From Paraspadella gotoi (Eukaryota > Chaetognatha), in NCBI GenBank assembly GCA_051294375.1, contig CM119263.1, forward strand, positions 17,094,171 through 17,158,170: a stretch of DNA of 64,000 nucleotides. The letters run 5' to 3'. A program made the translations under genes and the position numbers. This document shows positions 49,420 through 59,537 of this stretch, in pieces (within the stretch, counting starts at the first letter, position 1; every line of letters starts with the position of its first letter). Under the pieces are notes generated by a model. The model saw nothing but the letters and a program-made list of their open reading frames with translations, made no database searches and was not told where the DNA came from.

Positions 49420-49850
49420 TTGAACCCGCTCACTATTCGACCCAGGAGCAAGCTCACCGCCACGCAGCTTCGTCGACCACCCCCTCCTTCCTGCGAAAAT
49501 CCACACGCCACCATGCGCGAACACCTCCCGACTCGCACACTCGACACTCTCCACCCACGCTCCAACCTCCTCACCACGAGCGCACCCCCTCGGCCCCCAC
49601 CTGCACACTCGACAACACCGCACCCACACTCTCCACCTGCACACCACCCCACGCCACACCACGACACAACCTGACACTCTCCAGCCAGCTACACACCGCT
49701 CCTGCGACCCCTCTCCGCCTCGTCGCCCACACCCCCCACCGCTACCGCCAGTCTGCGCAACTCCACACCGAACACGACCACCAGTACGACCCCACTTCGC
49801 ACGCCTCGCCGCCACACACTCAGCTCACCCTAATCTCACCACAACGAAAG
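49420..49850. repeat. C/A-rich, G-poor strand-asymmetric tract
   Basis: The plus strand is almost free of G for long stretches, with recurring CACTCTCCA, CCACACACT and CACCCCACGCC motifs but no fixed period. The Pro/Thr/His-rich frame at 49420-49674 and the Gly/Val/Arg-rich minus frame are compositional. It resembles a degenerate satellite. Confidence 0.5.
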
Positions 49851-51500
49851 TTGAAAATGAAAATAATCCGTTACGACCGTGACGTTTTGGCAGGTCACAC
49901 ACGCCGCTTTCTTTTGAAGCGCGACTCAGATTGTCTTGGGCCTACCAACTCCGGCTTATCGACCCAAGCAACAACAACTGCTGTGCAAGGAACCGAACCT
50001 TAATCGCATTCTATTGATTCGAGCAACTTGGATGAACCAATTGGAAAAGAGGGCGTATTGTCCATGCCGTGAGAAATTGTCGAACCAGGGAAGGCCGAAA
50101 AAGAAACCTTTTTCTCTGGAGGAAGACAAGAATGCATTGTGCTTTGAATCTTGCAATATTCAGGCGAGAGGCAGATAAATGAGAGCCAACCATGAAACCG
50201 AGGGATGAGAGCTCACCTGATGACCGGAGGTAATCACTACAAGAGCTCAACACATTGTTTACCGGAGGACTCGGCTCATACATGAACACTAACCGAATTC
50301 ATAAAAATGAAAGCAAAATGACCACACGTCGTCTGAGGGCACTCGTAAAGAAGCTCATTTTGGAGACCCTAGCCAGCCAGAAGAATCCATTGGCTGAAGA
50401 AAGGGGATGCCGAAGGGCGTCCCATGATTATTCACTCGAAAGATATCACTTGGCGCAAACGCTAAAGATAGCATGCCGAGGAGAAACAAGGAACAGCAGA
50501 TTGGAGCAGCGATTATAACCACTCGAATTGGAGAATGTCAAAGTTTTGGCTGATAATAGTGAAAAAAGGGGAGTGAAATGGATGAAGGACACTGATTTAT
50601 GCAAAGCAAAATTAGTGGAAACTCAGAATGTCGACTTTCTTAAAAAAGGCGATTTGCGGAAGGAAAGACTTCAGATCATCTAAGTACTCAGTCGACGGGT
50701 GAGAAAGTTGCAAGTTTTGACGGACTTCATCATCTTTCTCATAGAAAAGAGATGTATTTGAGAAAAGGGAGCCTAGCGTCGCGACAAAAGAAGATGCCAC
50801 GGGTCCGAGCATCACCGCTGCCATCAAACCCCGCCAACGATATAACGCGCGAACCTGAAACGGCGGGGGGTGAAGCGACTTAAAGTGCCAAGGCCTTTGA
50901 CAGCGTCAACAAGGTCTTTTCATTCATCTGGTATAAGCACGAATTGACTTCAGGAAGGCTGAAAGTTGAACCATGCGTGCCGTGTGATCGCTGTGTAACT
51001 GAACTGGCGCCACATGTCTGGAAGCTTGGCAAAGCTTCCGTCAAAAACTGTCCAAACTGAAAAGCAAACGCTACTGGTTATGCAAAAAAATGGTTTACTG
51101 TTAGTAGGAGTGTCTTGAAGAAGAACCGATTGCTAAACAGTGTAACTATGCCGTAACAATATGCCTGTATTGTACTGCGGGGAGTGGGCCACATCACCCT
51201 AATTGTGCATAATGTTACCGTAATTTGGCCCGCAGACAGCGGGCACCGCCATGACATGATGATACGCGCCGAAAGGGGTGTGGGCCCCGCAAGCCTTCTC
51301 CCTAACAGAAGACACCGGGGTAATCTTTCCCAGCCTCAGACAAATGACATCTTCTCACTGGGTCTGGCACGGCCTGATGCCGGTGGAGTTCGCCCATATA
51401 GTCTAATATGTAACAGAGTTCTTGAAACAAGTTATTGAGATGAAATCCCACCTATGAACTGTCTGAATCGATCAAATTGTTTTGTAGCCCTGAAACCAAT
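49851..51500. other. Microsatellite-free unique block
   Basis: About 1.6 kb with ordinary complexity and several short stop-bounded frames (49936-50178 and 51184-51438 on plus, 50612-50824 on minus). None shows a recognisable domain. An Ala-Lys-Ala-Phe-Asp-Ser-Val peptide is encoded near 50892, but nothing around it fits a reverse transcriptase. Confidence 0.4.
50612..50824 (-). CDS. Candidate minus-strand open frame, unknown
   Basis: From ATG at about 50824 the frame encodes some 70 residues, MAAVMLGPVASSF then FSNTSLFYEKDDEVRQNLQL, ending KKVDILSFH and a stop. It has a hydrophobic N-terminal part and an acidic, helical-looking middle, which is protein-like rather than repeat-like. No family is recognised and no splice sites or promoter are evident. 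It could be a fragment of a decayed element in this microsatellite-free block. Confidence 0.2.
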   Translation of the reverse strand: MAAVMLGPVASSFVATLGSLFSNTSLFYEKDDEVRQNLQLSHPSTEYLDDLKSFLPQIAFFKKVDILSFH

Positions 51501-51984
51501 GAAGTTTGATTAGGCATTTTGTGTTTTTCGTTTCCCGACGCTTCACTTGATTTTAACTATTTACAAGCTAATCGAAAATACATGGGTATGGTAAGGAATG
51601 CGGTGATACAGTTGAAAACTACTGGAATAAAAATGCAACTGATAAATTAAATATTATACTAAAATATTACTAAAATGAATAAGTGTATGAACAGAAACAT
51701 GAAAACGAACAAGAAACGCGCCGAGTAAAAAAGAGCAAAGAAATATATAGGTAAAACTAGATTATTTATCAAGAATTTAAAATTAAAGAATAAATTTAAG
51801 GAATATTAGTTAAAGACTAACTCTTACACAGGACATACTATTTTAAATGCGATCTCCGTTTTAATATTAAAACAACTATATAATCACATAGAAAATAAAC
51901 CAGATACATAAAAAATTGTCGTATATATATATATATATGCGTCGTGTTTAATTCGTCCCATGTGAACGTCACAATCTGATGTAA
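51501..51984. other. AT-rich spacer with (AT)n
   Basis: Short (AT)9 run near 51920-51938. No gene. Confidence 0.45.
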
Positions 51985-52345
51985 CATGCTGGGCGTTGGA
52001 AATCCACGTTGACGCCAACCCGACCCTTCAAGGGGTCATCGGGCAAACGTCAGCGGCAACCAGCCACGAGGGAATGTGGCGTTGGAACCGCGCCGGCCAG
52101 ACCGCGGAGCTTGAAGGTCGTCATGGGAAAGCCGACGGCAAAACGCAGGCCGGAGGACGTGTTGGCGTCGGAAACCACCGTGCCAACTGACGCTTTCAGG
52201 GTCCTTGGGAAGAGCCGGTGGCCACAGACCAAAGGTGTGTGGCGTGCGGAAAACCGCCGGCAACCGACCTCAGGGTCCATGGGAAACGCCGACGGCAACC
52301 AGCCAAGACAGAATTGTCGGTGCGCTCGCGAAACGCGCGCCAACC
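51985..52345. repeat. Degenerate ~80-bp GC-rich minisatellite
   Basis: Four diverged units start near 52026, 52109, 52191 and 52267 (spacings about 83, 82 and 76), with a partial unit before them. Each unit has, in order, TTCAAGG/TTGAAGG/TTTCAGGG/CTCAGGG, then GGGAAA or GGGCAA, then CCGACGGCAACC or similar, then GTGNGCG and CCAAC. Overlapping frames on both strands come from this array. Confidence 0.65.
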
Positions 52346-52636
52346 AACCGGCATTGCATCAGTACGGAAATGTGGGGCAACGCTCAAGCCAATTCTCTCA
52401 AGGCTGCAAAAGAATGAAAGAATGAATTGCAGCCATCCGCTCTGCGCGCGGCTTATGCCCAGCGTGAAAGAGGGAGCTCGCAAAGTGCTGGGCCACCCAA
52501 GCGCGGGCGCGGCAGTGCCGAGCGCTCAAGGGGGAGGCCACAATCTTTATTAAACCGGACGAAAGACCGTCCAGCATTCAAAGTTCGGAACACGCCTTGA
52601 CTGTGGGCCGTGGCGGATGCAGCGATCAAGGAACAA

Positions 52637-52643
52637 TATAAAA
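52637..52643 (+). promoter_or_regulatory. TATA box (TATAAAA) with CAGT downstream
   Basis: TATAAAA is followed about 25 bases later by ACCAGTGAG, close to the arthropod initiator TCAGT. It lies just after the GC-rich minisatellite and before an A-rich, T-poor stretch. Confidence 0.35.
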
Positions 52644-52649
52644 CGGGTT

Positions 52650-53575
52650 GCGCGGCGCACCAGTGAGATGCATATGGACACGGGCGCGCGCGCGGCGCCT
52701 ATTTGAACGATCAAACATCACAAGAACAGTTACGAAGATAGCGAACTAAATACAAAAGAGAAGCAATAAAATCCAAAAGTTTGGAACCGCAGCGCAATGA
52801 GCCGTTTCCAAAGTCTTCGAATATCCGGGCAATGTGCGCGACGCTACGTGTGAAACGGTGAAACCATTCCGCGGCCGCAGGAACCGAGCAAAGAAATAGA
52901 ACAAGAAAATGAACTGGAACAAGAAACAATGGGACCAGAAACAAGACCATCAAGCAAGACGCAATGAGACAAGCAAGAAAAATCCAGAAATTAGAGGATA
53001 AACACTCCTCCGCACTCCGACGCCATACGTGTCCTAGCCAGCGAGCAGGAAACGCCTCTGAAACGAGGATCCGCCCATTCTGGAGCAGTCAATGAGTATG
53101 AATGTCAACAAAAAGAAATCGATGAAAGAATGATATATTCGATACGATGAACCTGACAAATAACCCAGTGTCATTTTACACTAACACGCCAGTCATGTAA
53201 CCAAATAACTGCCAAAAGACAAAAACTTGATGTTAAACAGACAAAAAAGAAACTCTTAAATCCAATAAGTCAAAAACCGAAACAAGCACAAACTCAGGAA
53301 AACACAAGAAAACCACACTGACCGACACAACGAACAACCAAAAGAAAACGCAACATCAGAGATACCGGCACTAGAAAACCTAAAACTAAGCATTAAGACC
53401 AAACTCGACCAGAAATACGCCTTAACCAACTTTCAAGACTTCGGATTGAACAAGAAACTTATCATCCACACGATAACCCACGAATCGAACGATCGAATGA
53501 ACAATGAAGCGCATGACGAATGAACGAACGAAAGAACGAACGAGAGAAATCGCACTGAAGCGATCCGCATGCAGC
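52650..53575 (+). other. A/C-rich, T-poor stretch
   Basis: Plus strand is A-rich and T-poor from about 52740 to 53540, with GAACAAGAAA-like motifs. Such asymmetry is common in retroelement coding strands but was not confirmed by any motif. The tRNA-complement-like TGGGACCAGAAAC near 52931 is too weak to call as a primer site. Confidence 0.35.
53269..53523 (+). pseudogene. Stop-bounded frame without Met, unknown
   Basis: Eighty-four codons follow a TAA at 53266 and end at TGA, with no early Met. The second half reads ENLKLSIKTKLDQKYALTNF, then QDFGLNKKLIIHTITHES, which looks protein-like. Low T content makes stops rare here, so chance is possible. It could be an exon or a remnant of a retroelement polyprotein. 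No domain is recognised. Confidence 0.2.
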
Positions 53576-53632
53576 TGCTACTGACTATTTCTCCTCACCC
53601 CTCCAAACAGCTCCTTCATAGAGAACCAAGCA

Positions 53633-53836
53633 ATGTCATCGCCACGAAGCAACTCAGATGACAGATCATTCGAAAACTCCATCTCCGAAACACCGAAGCC
53701 CAAGCATGACAGACAGAATAGCCCGGGGGTTGATAGGTTAGACTTCGTACTGATACCCGTAGGTCCTGCGCGGCCATTTAAGACGGTCTGCTTAGGTCTT
53801 AGGATCAGCCCTACGAGCCCGAGGCGGCGGGGCTGA
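53633..53836 (+). CDS. Candidate first exon or small gene, unknown
   Basis: ATG opens a 67-codon frame starting MSSPRSNSDDRSFENSISET, a Ser/Asp/Pro-rich, disordered-type N-terminus, and continuing PKPKHDRQNSPGVDRLDF. Possible donors AG|GTTAGA (about 53739) and TAG|GTCCTG (about 53763) could end an exon before the frame turns GC-rich. The opposite strand is also open for 154 codons, so coding status is uncertain. No domain is recognised. Confidence 0.25.
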   Translation: MSSPRSNSDDRSFENSISETPKPKHDRQNSPGVDRLDFVLIPVGPARPFKTVCLGLRISPTSPRRRG

Positions 53837-53937
53837 AGAGAAACCAGCCGAGTCCGACGGGCAGACGGGCCAGCCATCCGACCCATCTGCCCGGACGCAC
53901 GCATTCGACGCCGACTCGACCGGACACGGGCCATGAC

Positions 53938-54000
53938 CTCGACTCTTCTCTCCACTCTTTCTCTCCCTCTCGCTCTCTTTCTCTCTCTCCTCTCGTCTCC
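53938..54000. repeat. Impure (CT)n tract
   Basis: CT-rich with TCCACTC and GCTC breaks. It marks the end of the microsatellite-poor block. Confidence 0.75.
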
Positions 54001-54435
54001 AGAATACTTTACTTGGACACGCATCATACAAGACAAATACACGTTTCAACATAACATCACACTTTTAGAGAACTAGACCAAACTTCTGATCCACGATTCC
54101 TTCACCGATTTCTCTGGAACATGCAAAACTATTTTCTACCCGACTTGATCTCCACCGGCACACGCACGTTATTTCTCTCGGCAGACTTTTCTTCTTCTTG
54201 TCATGATTTTGCTCGGATCTTCTCTGTCTTGAACACTTTAACATTTTTTACATTCTATTTTTACATTTTACGCCATTTCGACTTCTTTTAATTCATCTCT
54301 GCTTTTGCAGAGATCTCGCGCTTATATCACCGCGACGTTCGGGAGTCTTGTCAGGATGCAGTTGAGCCTCCCTCACCGCACCGCACGCCATTCCTACCCT
54401 GCGACGGCGGGAACGAGCCAATCTCGCCTCTACGC
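54001..54435. other. Unique spacer
   Basis: No gene recognised. A CpG-rich patch lies at 54330-54430. Confidence 0.4.
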
Positions 54436-54516
54436 ACGAGCAGAGAGAGGAGAGAGACGACGAGAGATCAGAGAGAGAGAGAGAGACGCAGAGACGAGAG
54501 AGAGAGAGAGAGAGAA
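54436..54516. repeat. Impure (GA)n microsatellite
   Basis: GA with ACGACGA, TCAGA and ACGC breaks. Confidence 0.88.
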
Positions 54517-54748
54517 TTATGGGAGACATCTAAAGATGAGTAGATATTCCAAAAAATAAAAAGAAACACTAAAATTAACGGCGGGTTAATGAAAAAAAAC
54601 TCGAATTGAAGGAAGGCAAAGAGAAAACGTTGGAACGAAATTAAAAATGAACATGACGTTTTGATCAGAGGAAAAGTAAAATTGAGGGGGAGAAAAAAAA
54701 TGTACGTATCATAATGTGGAACGGAGAAACCAACAAATAACAACTTAT

Positions 54749-54790
54749 CATCATCATCATGATCATCATCATTATCATCATCATCATCTA
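54749..54790. repeat. (ATC)n microsatellite
   Basis: ATC trinucleotides with one ATG and one ATT. Confidence 0.9.
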
Positions 54791-54894
54791 TTTTACCCCA
54801 CTTCCACCTTTAAATATAATTACTTACTTCAGCCCCATAAACCATCTTTGACAGTTTTCTCTTCTTGACGTGGGCTCGCTTTTCAAAAGAGGGA

Positions 54895-55012
54895 CAAACT
54901 TAATGGAAGAACCGGCTCGAGCCAATGACGCCGGAAGCGCCGTTCCGCCCCAACGCCGGTAACGGCAAGCGGAACCGAGCGGTACCACCGGAAAGTAGCG
55001 CCGGGCGGGAGT
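54895..55012. promoter_or_regulatory. Promoter-like block: CCAAT, CRE-like and ETS sites
   Basis: GAGCCAATGACGCCGGAAGC combines a CCAAT box, a half CRE and an ETS core. CACCGGAAAGT and ACGCCGGTAACGG follow, all in CpG-rich DNA just before a gap. No exon recognised. Confidence 0.35.
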
Positions 55013-55058
55013 CTGTCAAAACATTTGCTTCATAATTTTGCACGTTGGAGTCAGAGGC

Positions 55059-55226
55059 NNNNNNNNNNNNNNNNNNNNNNNNNNNNNNNNNNNNNNNNNN
55101 NNNNNNNNNNNNNNNNNNNNNNNNNNNNNNNNNNNNNNNNNNNNNNNNNNNNNNNNNNNNNNNNNNNNNNNNNNNNNNNNNNNNNNNNNNNNNNNNNNNN
55201 NNNNNNNNNNNNNNNNNNNNNNNNNN
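55059..55226. other. Assembly gap, 168 N
   Basis: The right edge is a GA array. Confidence 1.
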
Positions 55227-55243
55227 GAGAGAGAGAGAGAGAG

Positions 55244-55870
55244 ACTCACATTTTATCGATTTGAGATAATCGCAGAATAATTAATTATGCTCCGTCTTTT
55301 GTAAATATTTAAATTTGTGCTTCGACTAGGTAGGACGAGGCAACCATTGATTAAACGACTATTTAACAAGTAATTTTCTTAACAATGCTTTCCTACGGCA
55401 AAAAGAAAATGGATTTTGCCATCTTTGTTTTAAAATTACCGTGGGAGTAAGAAGCAAAAACATTGGGAAAGCAATTACGATTTTATTATTTGAAGAGTTC
55501 TTCGGGAATCTTCACATTTCTCACTCACTTTTGAAAGAATAATCAAATAAATGACATAAAAAACCTCCAGAACCACTTTCAACTTCACGAAATATTGCTT
55601 CTGATTAATTTTAGTGACATGACCAGGTCATCCCTTACATTAGCGAAATACAAAAAAATCGCGAAAAAAAAGGCACCGTCTTCTAATTAAAGCAGTCATG
55701 CGTCGAATATCCATTCCCAACCAAATACAAAGCGTTCGTTTATGTTTTCATATTCTTTGTCAAACTTTATTAATATTATCGTGGTTTTAACGTCATACGA
55801 AGGTTTTCTTTAGGACTTCTTTGTCCCATCCTCCCTTTTTAGTTGCGACGGGAGTACTTGCGGAGCGGAT
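55244..55870. other. AT-rich spacer
   Basis: No feature recognised. Confidence 0.4.
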
Positions 55871-56182
55871 CTATAAGTCACTTTTCGGTCGGTCAGTCTG
55901 TCTGTCCGTCAGTCTGTCCTACTAACGTTAGAAATGCATCTAATTTGCCTATAGTTGGTTGCTCATTTGTTAAGACGTAAACAAACTCATATCTAAGGGA
56001 CTGCTATCGCCGCCTTCAGGAATTCCTAAAACTATAAAGAATAAATGACAGAATTTTGATGCAGTACATGTTATAAAGTCATGTCATATCATGTCATGTC
56101 ATATCATGTGATCAAAGGGAAATAAACGTGAAAATAAAGTCACTGAGGCGCAACACGTTAGATTTACCGTTCCTGTTTTTTT
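55871..56182 (+). repeat. Dispersed repeat family R2, copy 2
   Basis: Same landmarks and strand as 48760-49089. The CATGTCATATCATGTCATG part is expanded and differs in detail from copy 1, consistent with slippage after insertion. Confidence 0.78.
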
Positions 56183-56356
56183 CATCTTTTACAACCATCT
56201 TTTGTTGGATGCCAGCATAAAAAACGGATTAATGACTTTCAGAACAAAGAAGTTAAAAATAATAAAAACAACATCGCACCCTATAAAGTTTTTGTGAGCC
56301 TTTGAAAGAAAGGAAGAAATTATAAAGGGAAGAGACAAAGAAAGAGAGAGAGAGAG

Positions 56357-56546
56357 NNNNNNNNNNNNNNNNNNNNNNNNNNNNNNNNNNNNNNNNNNNN
56401 NNNNNNNNNNNNNNNNNNNNNNNNNNNNNNNNNNNNNNNNNNNNNNNNNNNNNNNNNNNNNNNNNNNNNNNNNNNNNNNNNNNNNNNNNNNNNNNNNNNN
56501 NNNNNNNNNNNNNNNNNNNNNNNNNNNNNNNNNNNNNNNNNNNNNN
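56357..56546. other. Assembly gap, 190 N
   Basis: The left edge is a GA array. Confidence 1.
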
Positions 56547-56830
56547 CACAGTAAATGTCAGACGCAGTGGAAAATATTGGAAATTTCATAGATTGCTGAC
56601 GTTAAACCCAAACGACTTGTCGCTCTCTCACTCACTCTCTCTATGTCTCTCTNNNNNNNNNNNNNNNNNNNNNNNNNCCAAAAACAGTAAAGTTTGTCCA
56701 CGACGCAGTGTAGAAAATTTTACTATTGGAAACTTTCATACGATAGATTGGCTGGACGTGTATAACACCAATACGACTTGTACGCTCTCTGCCATCACTC
56801 TCTTAGTCTCTCTTATGTCTGATCTCTCTT
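56547..56830. repeat. Noisy direct duplication around a 25-N gap
   Basis: The sequence 56547-56652 (ACAGTAAA, GACGCAGTG, ATTGGAAA, CGACTTGT, then CT) recurs with many indels at 56682-56830. The 25-N gap at 56653-56677 lies between them. Confidence 0.8.
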
Positions 56831-56839
56831 CTGTCTCTC

Positions 56840-56843
<4 letters not shown>

Positions 56844-56874
<31 letters not shown>
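56844..56874. repeat. (CT)n microsatellite
   Basis: About 15 CT units. Confidence 0.93.
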
Positions 56875-56878
<4 letters not shown>

Positions 56879-56989
56879 CCACCCGTTTTTGTCTCCCTCT
56901 CTAACTCTTCATTAGACCTCGGGATTTCCCATGCAAATAAAGCGACCTCGATACAGAATCCTTTGTCATTCAGCAAAAGCCTCGAATTA

Positions 56990-57190
56990 TCCTCGGGCTT
57001 TTTCCCCTCATACAATTCATACATCGCGGCTACATTTGCATATAAGCTTCGCCGATGCCCGCCGCCATTCCGGGTCGCCTCCGTTCGCCGCCATTGCAGC
57101 GAGTTTTCGTGCGCAGACTCGCGGCCCAAGGCGCGAGATGGAACGGGTCAACTCAGGTTCCTCGCGGCAGAACCGCGGGAGGAACGTTGG
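56990..57190. promoter_or_regulatory. CpG-rich promoter-like block (octamer, YY1)
   Basis: ATTTGCATAT is an octamer-like site. GCCGCCATTC and GCCGCCATTG are two YY1-type sites 29 bases apart on the minus strand. CpGs are frequent and there is no TATA. A minus-strand gene start is possible but no exon is recognised. Confidence 0.35.
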
Positions 57191-57382
57191 TCCAGTGGGC
57201 GTGGAGTGGCCCAGTCAATTAAATTTAGATTTAATTGTCGTACGATATGAAGATGAAGCGACGAGTTGCAGGGGGGATTGCGTAAACGATTCAGTTTTAA
57301 AATTCAATTCGATTAATTAAATATTTATTCTGCGACGCGTCGTCTTTCGCTAATTTTTTTAACCATGATGGTAGTAATTAAT

Positions 57383-57403
57383 ATACATACAAATTGTATG
57401 TAT
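57383..57403. other. 21-bp palindrome
   Basis: ATACATACAA and TTGTATGTAT are exact inverted repeats around a single A. Confidence 0.7.
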
Positions 57404-58108
57404 TACAATACATGTGTTCAAGGTTTTTCCTCTTAAAAGCGCATTGTGAATTCAAAGCATGAATAAACTTTTCCATAACTTAGTGTAAGAAATATTAAGT
57501 CAAGATGATTAATTAGTTTTTTAAAAAAAAACGGCAAATTCAAATAATTCCCGAGTTAAACATTGATTTTTAAAAGGTTTATCCTTATGCTAATTTATTA
57601 AAAACGTACGTGAATTTAAATTCGAAGATTTAGTACGCATCGATAGCATCGACTGGTTTTGACGGTCCAAACTTTCCCCGACATGAGCTTTCTCACATTT
57701 TTCTCAACTTATCATTTTCGCCGAATTTTTTTTAAATGCCATAAATTCGAGAATAAAAATAACGAAGAAGGCGAATTATTCATCAGTAGAGAAACTCGAG
57801 GAAACACATGGAGGAAGAAGACTCCTCAAAAATTCCAAATGGAAATAAAAACTCGCGACTTTCGCCTTTTTATTTTCTTCGGTTTCTTTTCCTTTTATTC
57901 TTTAATATCTTTCAGTGAGACCTTGAAGAGCCGATGAGACGCAGGTTTGGGACTGTTACTGATGTATGTACAGCATTTGTAGCTTTGGATTTTACCAAAT
58001 CGGGTTTTTAACGAACAGAGTTAAACTGGGTCTTTTTCGCGGTTAAAGTACGTACCAACTTTTTTTTGTTCACTTTTGTTTAAGAAAAAAGGGGAGCAAA
58101 CTCTGCAC
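57404..58108. other. AT-rich unique DNA
   Basis: The 92-aa frame at 57659-57937 has no recognisable domain and is not called. Confidence 0.35.
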
Positions 58109-58190
58109 TTCTCTCTTTCTCTCTTCTCTCCTCTCTCTCGTCTCGTCTCTCTCCCTCCCTTCTCTTCCTCTCTCTTTCTCTCCTCTCTTT
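58109..58190. repeat. Impure (CT)n tract
   Basis: CT with TTTC, CGTCTCG and CCCTCCC breaks. Confidence 0.8.
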
Positions 58191-58315
58191 TTATGAAAAG
58201 CAAAAAAAATATAAACCCTCAAAAATTTTTTTTCACCGAAAAAGATTAGACAAATACAGATAGTAATGTCCTCTGATTTTTTTGCTCAAATCATTTTCGG
58301 CGTCATTTCCTAGGT

Positions 58316-58372
58316 CGACGTCAACTTCGTCGTTATCGTCGTCGTTGTCGTCGTTGTCGTCGTCGTCCTTAC
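58316..58372. repeat. (CGT)n imperfect microsatellite
   Basis: CGTCGT trinucleotides with TTA and TTG variants. Confidence 0.85.
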
Positions 58373-58829
58373 TCGCTCTCTTCGTCGTCGGATTTAAAAC
58401 CGGAAAATCGTGAACAAAATTAAAGGATTCGATTTTCCGCTTAGAGTCGCGGAAATTTCACCACGATGACGACGACTTGGCTTGGGTGGCGGAAGTTCGA
58501 GGAACGATCCCCAGAATATCTCGGATTTTTACTGTCCTCTGTTCTTCCTGTCAATATTTCCTGTCTACATTTACTGTTCCCTCTTTCGGTCAATTAATTG
58601 ATATACGGCTATGTACGTGCGAACAACAAACAACGAAAATGATGTATGTAGAGTATGCAGACTGTACCACACTTTCTGTGACAACTTACGTCGTCTCCTC
58701 CCCCTCTGATTTCTATTTTACTAATATAATAATAAAGGAGACAGAATCGCCAACAGATTCGTAAAACGGTCTTCAGACTGTCTCTGGGAGAGGCGCTTCA
58801 CCGCCTTTGCGTGATTCCCTCGGTCGAAC
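58373..58829. other. Unique spacer before the hammerhead unit
   Basis: The 95-aa frame at 58477-58764 has no recognisable domain. No GIY-YIG or reverse-transcriptase motif was seen. Confidence 0.35.
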
Positions 58830-58973
58830 GAAACATGTTAGTTCTCAACCAAGTGTATTTACATGTCAATGTGGTACAATGGACACTGGACATCATGTTG
58901 ATTTCTTCATTTTCGAATCGAAGGTAAATTTTCTTAAAGTAAATAACACTGATGAAGGCTCGAACAAGAGTTT
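58830..58973 (+). repeat. 144-bp unit between two GAAACATGT motifs
   Basis: GAAACATGT occurs at 58830-58838 and again at 58974-58982, exactly 144 bases apart. The second belongs to a full hammerhead core. The first is preceded by a poor match (GTGATTCCCTCGGTCGAAC). The distance could define a monomer of a retrozyme-like or Penelope-LTR-like tandem, but only the junction motif is repeated. Confidence 0.35.
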
Positions 58974-58990
58974 GAAACATGTCTGATTAA
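58943..58990 (+). ncRNA. Hammerhead ribozyme motif, type I, short stem III
   Basis: The conserved core CTGATGA (58949-58955) is followed by a 6-bp stem II (AGGCTC 58956-58961 with GAGTTT 58968-58973, two G-U pairs) closed by a GAACAA loop. GAAA (58974-58977) and the palindrome ACATGT (58977-58982) follow, providing a stem III that can form only between two molecules or as a minimal stem. The predicted cleavage site follows C58983. Stem I pairs TAACA (58944-58948) with TG-A-TTA (58984-58989) in five pairs with one bulged A. Type I hammerheads with tiny stem III are known from Penelope-like elements and animal retrozymes. The two G-U pairs and the A-U closing pair suggest slight decay. Confidence 0.65.
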
Positions 58991-59176
58991 ATTAAATAAA
59001 AAATCGTTGTAATACAAACTCTAAACTTTGTTTTCACTAAAACACCTAAACAACGAAAAGAAAGGAATACCACATAAGTAGATACCAATAATGAAATTCC
59101 CCCCCAACTACTACAACATCGTTCAAATCGTTCATTAAAGAAAACTATGGCAGCGGGAAATAGTAAATGGTGGATC

Positions 59177-59212
59177 GTTAACGACGACGACGACGACCGA
59201 CGACGACACGAC
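59177..59212. repeat. (ACG)n microsatellite
   Basis: CGACGACGACG with one CCGACG variant. Confidence 0.88.
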
Positions 59213-59403
59213 GAATTACTCTCGGGAAAAAAAAAAGTTCAATTCGTAAAAACCTTAAACTCAATTCGGGAGTCTTAAAAGGGTTTTTTTTTTTTCTTTC
59301 ACTCCCTATCTCGTTCTCGCCCTTGGGCGGAAGGAAATTCATCTTAATTTTCCTTTCTATTGATTTATGCTGATTCAGAAGAAAAAAATAGAGTAGCGAG
59401 GAC

Positions 59404-59537
59404 GGGACGACGACGAAAATGACGACCAAGACGACGACGACGAAACCGAGGTCGTTCAGTTGTACTCGTTAAAAAAAGTCGTTCACGACGAGACCAACGA
59501 TGATGACTGTGACGACGACGACGACGACGACGACGCA
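59404..59537. repeat. (ACG)n cluster
   Basis: Three ACG/CGA runs (about 59405-59415, 59427-59442 and 59508-59536) separated by related sequence. Arg-rich frames on the minus strand are repeat translations. Confidence 0.85.

Noticed and set aside
50888-51056. Ala-Lys-Ala-Phe-Asp-Ser-Val peptide, resembling the LINE reverse-transcriptase KAFDSV motif
   Set aside because: A stop lies a few codons upstream, and the following 50 residues do not match any reverse-transcriptase block. A seven-residue match alone is weak.
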